A stretch of 60,000 nucleotides of DNA, taken from Nymphaea colorata. Taxonomy: Eukaryota; Streptophyta; Magnoliopsida; Nymphaeales; Nymphaeaceae. Location of the stretch: the NCBI RefSeq assembly GCF_008831285.2, contig NC_045140.1, positions 539,528 to 599,527 of the forward strand, read 5' to 3'. The notes beneath the pieces were generated by a model that saw only the letters and a program-made list of their open reading frames with translations, had not been told where the DNA came from and ran no database searches. The position numbers and the translations under genes are program-made. Shown here piece after piece: positions 58,010-60,000 of the stretch (position 1 is the stretch's first letter; every line of letters starts with the position of its first letter).

Positions 58010-59655
58010 AGTTGCTTATGGCACAAGTCGCTGGTTCCCATTGGTGGTGTATCTTAGGTCCAAAGATAAATGTTCCCAATTTCATGTGCTGATACACCAA
58101 TTGCTCCATCAACTTTAGGTACACTTACACCAGATACAGAGTGAATCTGTTTTCATGGTCAGCTTTAGAATCTACAAGAGGGTCTAGGTCATAATTATGC
58201 AGTAAATTACAAGCAACACTTGACAAGCAAGGCATGAGAGGCTAGATTCTCACTTAAGGTGGAGCTTGAGATCTGATATGAAAACAGTTGTCACAACTCA
58301 AAATAGACATCTTTTTTCCTTTTGTTGGTAGGGGAAAACATATATAGAACATAGAAATTTCTAGTTCCATTGTAAACGAAGTATTTGTACGAAAAATTAA
58401 GTAGGATGCTACTCCTGGCTATACATACTTACAGAAAGACCAGTGTTAGGAATGCCCATTAAATCAATTAGAACCGATCAAGACAACGACCCACCGGACG
58501 AGCAATCCCTCGCTAATGAAGATCTGTAGACTTTTCTCCAAATTATCGCCCTCATTTGGCACCAGAAAAGTTACCCTGCTGAGTATGGCAAACAACCTAA
58601 CAATAGATCCACAATGACATAAACACAAATAGATGTATGTTGCATCACATAACATGCTGTTGGCAACTGTTGCAACTAGCAGCATTCTGAAGGCAAGAGC
58701 TAAGCAAGGGCCAAAAGTATACACCACCACATTGATCAAAGCATCCAATAGTTTACCTGCATGAACTTAATCAAGTAACCAATCACAATTCACTTTTACA
58801 AAGGCACATCCTGTCAAACCACTGTTTATGGAGGAAAGACACCCTTTGGTGAAAGCAAAGAAATTTTGTTTGGGTTGGAAACCATTTGGGCCTTTTTAAA
58901 TACTTCATCCTCTAAGCGAACTAAGCCACACACACAGGTGCCGCCAATGGAACGCGTGGCTGAGTTCCTTTAGTGGTGTATCTTGGGTATGAAGACAAGC
59001 TTCTCAATTCCATTTTGTGGCCGAGACATAAGTTGTTTCCTCGAGTTTAGATGCAGTTGCACCACATGGGAGTCGATTTTCTTTCATGGTTAGCTTTAGA
59101 GTCTACCGGAACATTTAGGTCCCAACTCAACTATAGTGCAAAAGATAAGGCAAGTAGCACTTGGCAAGCACAGCTTGGCAGAGGCTAAGACTCTGACTCA
59201 AGGTGGAATTTGATCTCCAACACAAAAACCAGTCACAACTAACAATATATGTCTGTTCTTTAGTAAAGGTTTCGTAAAAGCTTATATAAAATACACAAAT
59301 TTTCATTGACAATATAAACGAAGTGTTTATACAAAATTGTCTAGTATGCTGACTTCTATCACACATACTTGCAAAACAAATGCCATAAGGCCAAACACTC
59401 CCTAACTAAACGACAAACTTCAGATCCTCCATTTGGCACCAGAGTTTGCAGCTAAAAGGGACCAATTATAGCAATAAATCTAAAAATACATCCACAATAG
59501 AGTAAACACAAACAGATGTATGTTGCATGACACAAAATACTGTTGGCATTGCCGCAACTGGCACCATTCTGCGGGTAAGAGCCACCCATAGGCCAAAGGT
59601 ACACATCACCATACCGCCAAAGCATCCATCAGTCTACCTGCATGAATTTTAACAC
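58010..59655. repeat. Diverged tandem duplication, two units of about 700-760 bp
   Basis: Unit 1 is about 58010-58770 and unit 2 about 58955-59655. Shared landmarks in the same order: GGTGGTGTATCTT / AGTGGTGTATCTT, TTCATGGTCAGCTTTAGA / TTCATGGTTAGCTTTAGA, AAGGTGGAGCTTGA / AAGGTGGAATTTGA, AACGAAGTATTTGTAC / AACGAAGTGTTTATAC, CATTTGGCACCAGA in both, AGATGTATGTTGCAT in both, and TACCTGCATGAA in both. Identity is perhaps 70-75% by eye. A 94-codon minus-strand frame at 58748-58464 is hydrophobic but is not kept in unit 2, so a coding role is unlikely. Confidence 0.75.
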
Positions 59656-60000
59656 AGAACCAAACACAATTTGCATCTTGCTGAACAAATGTTATTCGGA
59701 AGAAATGGCTAAGTGAGCAAGAGGGCCAATTATGCTTCATCTTTTACCAAAGGAATTAACTCTACACGGTCATTCAAAATATGAAAGGACGTTCAAAATG
59801 GCTTCAGCCCTAATCACTGAATGCTTCAACTAATGTTGGTGGAAACTGCCAAAGAAAAAAAGTTGCAGAACCACAAGGTAAATAATTGAAAGCTAAATTT
59901 GAAATTGTTACATTATAGTTATTGATCCCCTCCCAATTGGTTGCCTTAGAGTTGGACAACTTTTGTACTGGTTTGCTTTTCAATTAAGAAAGAGCCACCA

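Noticed and set aside
58464-58748. 94-codon hydrophobic minus-strand frame
   Set aside because: The same region in the second tandem unit is frameshifted and stopped, so coding conservation is not supported.
1-60000. CRISPR arrays, operons, bacterial-type terminators, rRNA genes
   Set aside because: None seen. The spliced genes and transposon types are those of a plant nuclear genome, and the direct repeats lack regular spacers.

Overview
This is nuclear DNA of a flowering plant. It shows spliced genes with GT-AG introns from 74 bp to several kb, chloroplast-type N-termini, AT-rich spacers, microsatellites, and many plant-type transposon remnants. Nothing in it fixes the lineage. Three protein-coding genes can be followed exon by exon, and every junction keeps the reading frame.

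Left part (1-10.6 kb): a decayed Ty1/copia retrotransposon (1 to about 1630) and a 275-bp hAT-type MITE with a perfect 8-bp target duplication. They are followed on the minus strand by a 2-isopropylmalate synthase gene (leucine biosynthesis, plastid), with ten exons between 10564 and 3263. Its last exon(s), which should encode the rest of the C-terminal leucine-sensing domain, are not in the window. One of its introns is of the GC-AG type.

Middle (10.6-32 kb): a gene-poor stretch made of transposon debris. It holds a TRIM element (455 bp, two LTRs, tRNA-Met primer site, polypurine tract), two nested hAT-like elements with 8-bp target duplications, several relatives of that family, a CACTA-type end with subterminal repeats, a duplicated TIR element, a diverged G-box-containing repeat cluster, tandem small hairpins, and stretches whose texture suggests mitochondrial DNA inserts.

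Right part: a plus-strand gene at 32079-39497 encodes a 520-residue plastid-type member of the PEP mutase / isocitrate lyase superfamily (carboxyphosphonoenolpyruvate mutase-like or 2,3-dimethylmalate lyase-like) with an extra C-terminal domain. A LINE remnant lies just beyond it. A second plus-strand gene at 44509-57101 encodes a ten-helix SLC35F-type (DUF914) drug/metabolite transporter of 351 residues. Its intron 6 has textbook U12-type splice signals. Mutator-like MITEs sit in introns of both genes, and one contains a perfect 18-bp hairpin. The window ends in a diverged tandem duplication (58.0-59.7 kb).

The three genes are independent neighbours and share no evident pathway, except that the first two probably act in plastid metabolism. 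I saw no clearly new biological system. The most useful observations are the splice-site classes, the unfinished synthase gene, the C-terminal domain of the mutase-like protein, and the small non-autonomous elements with intact boundaries.
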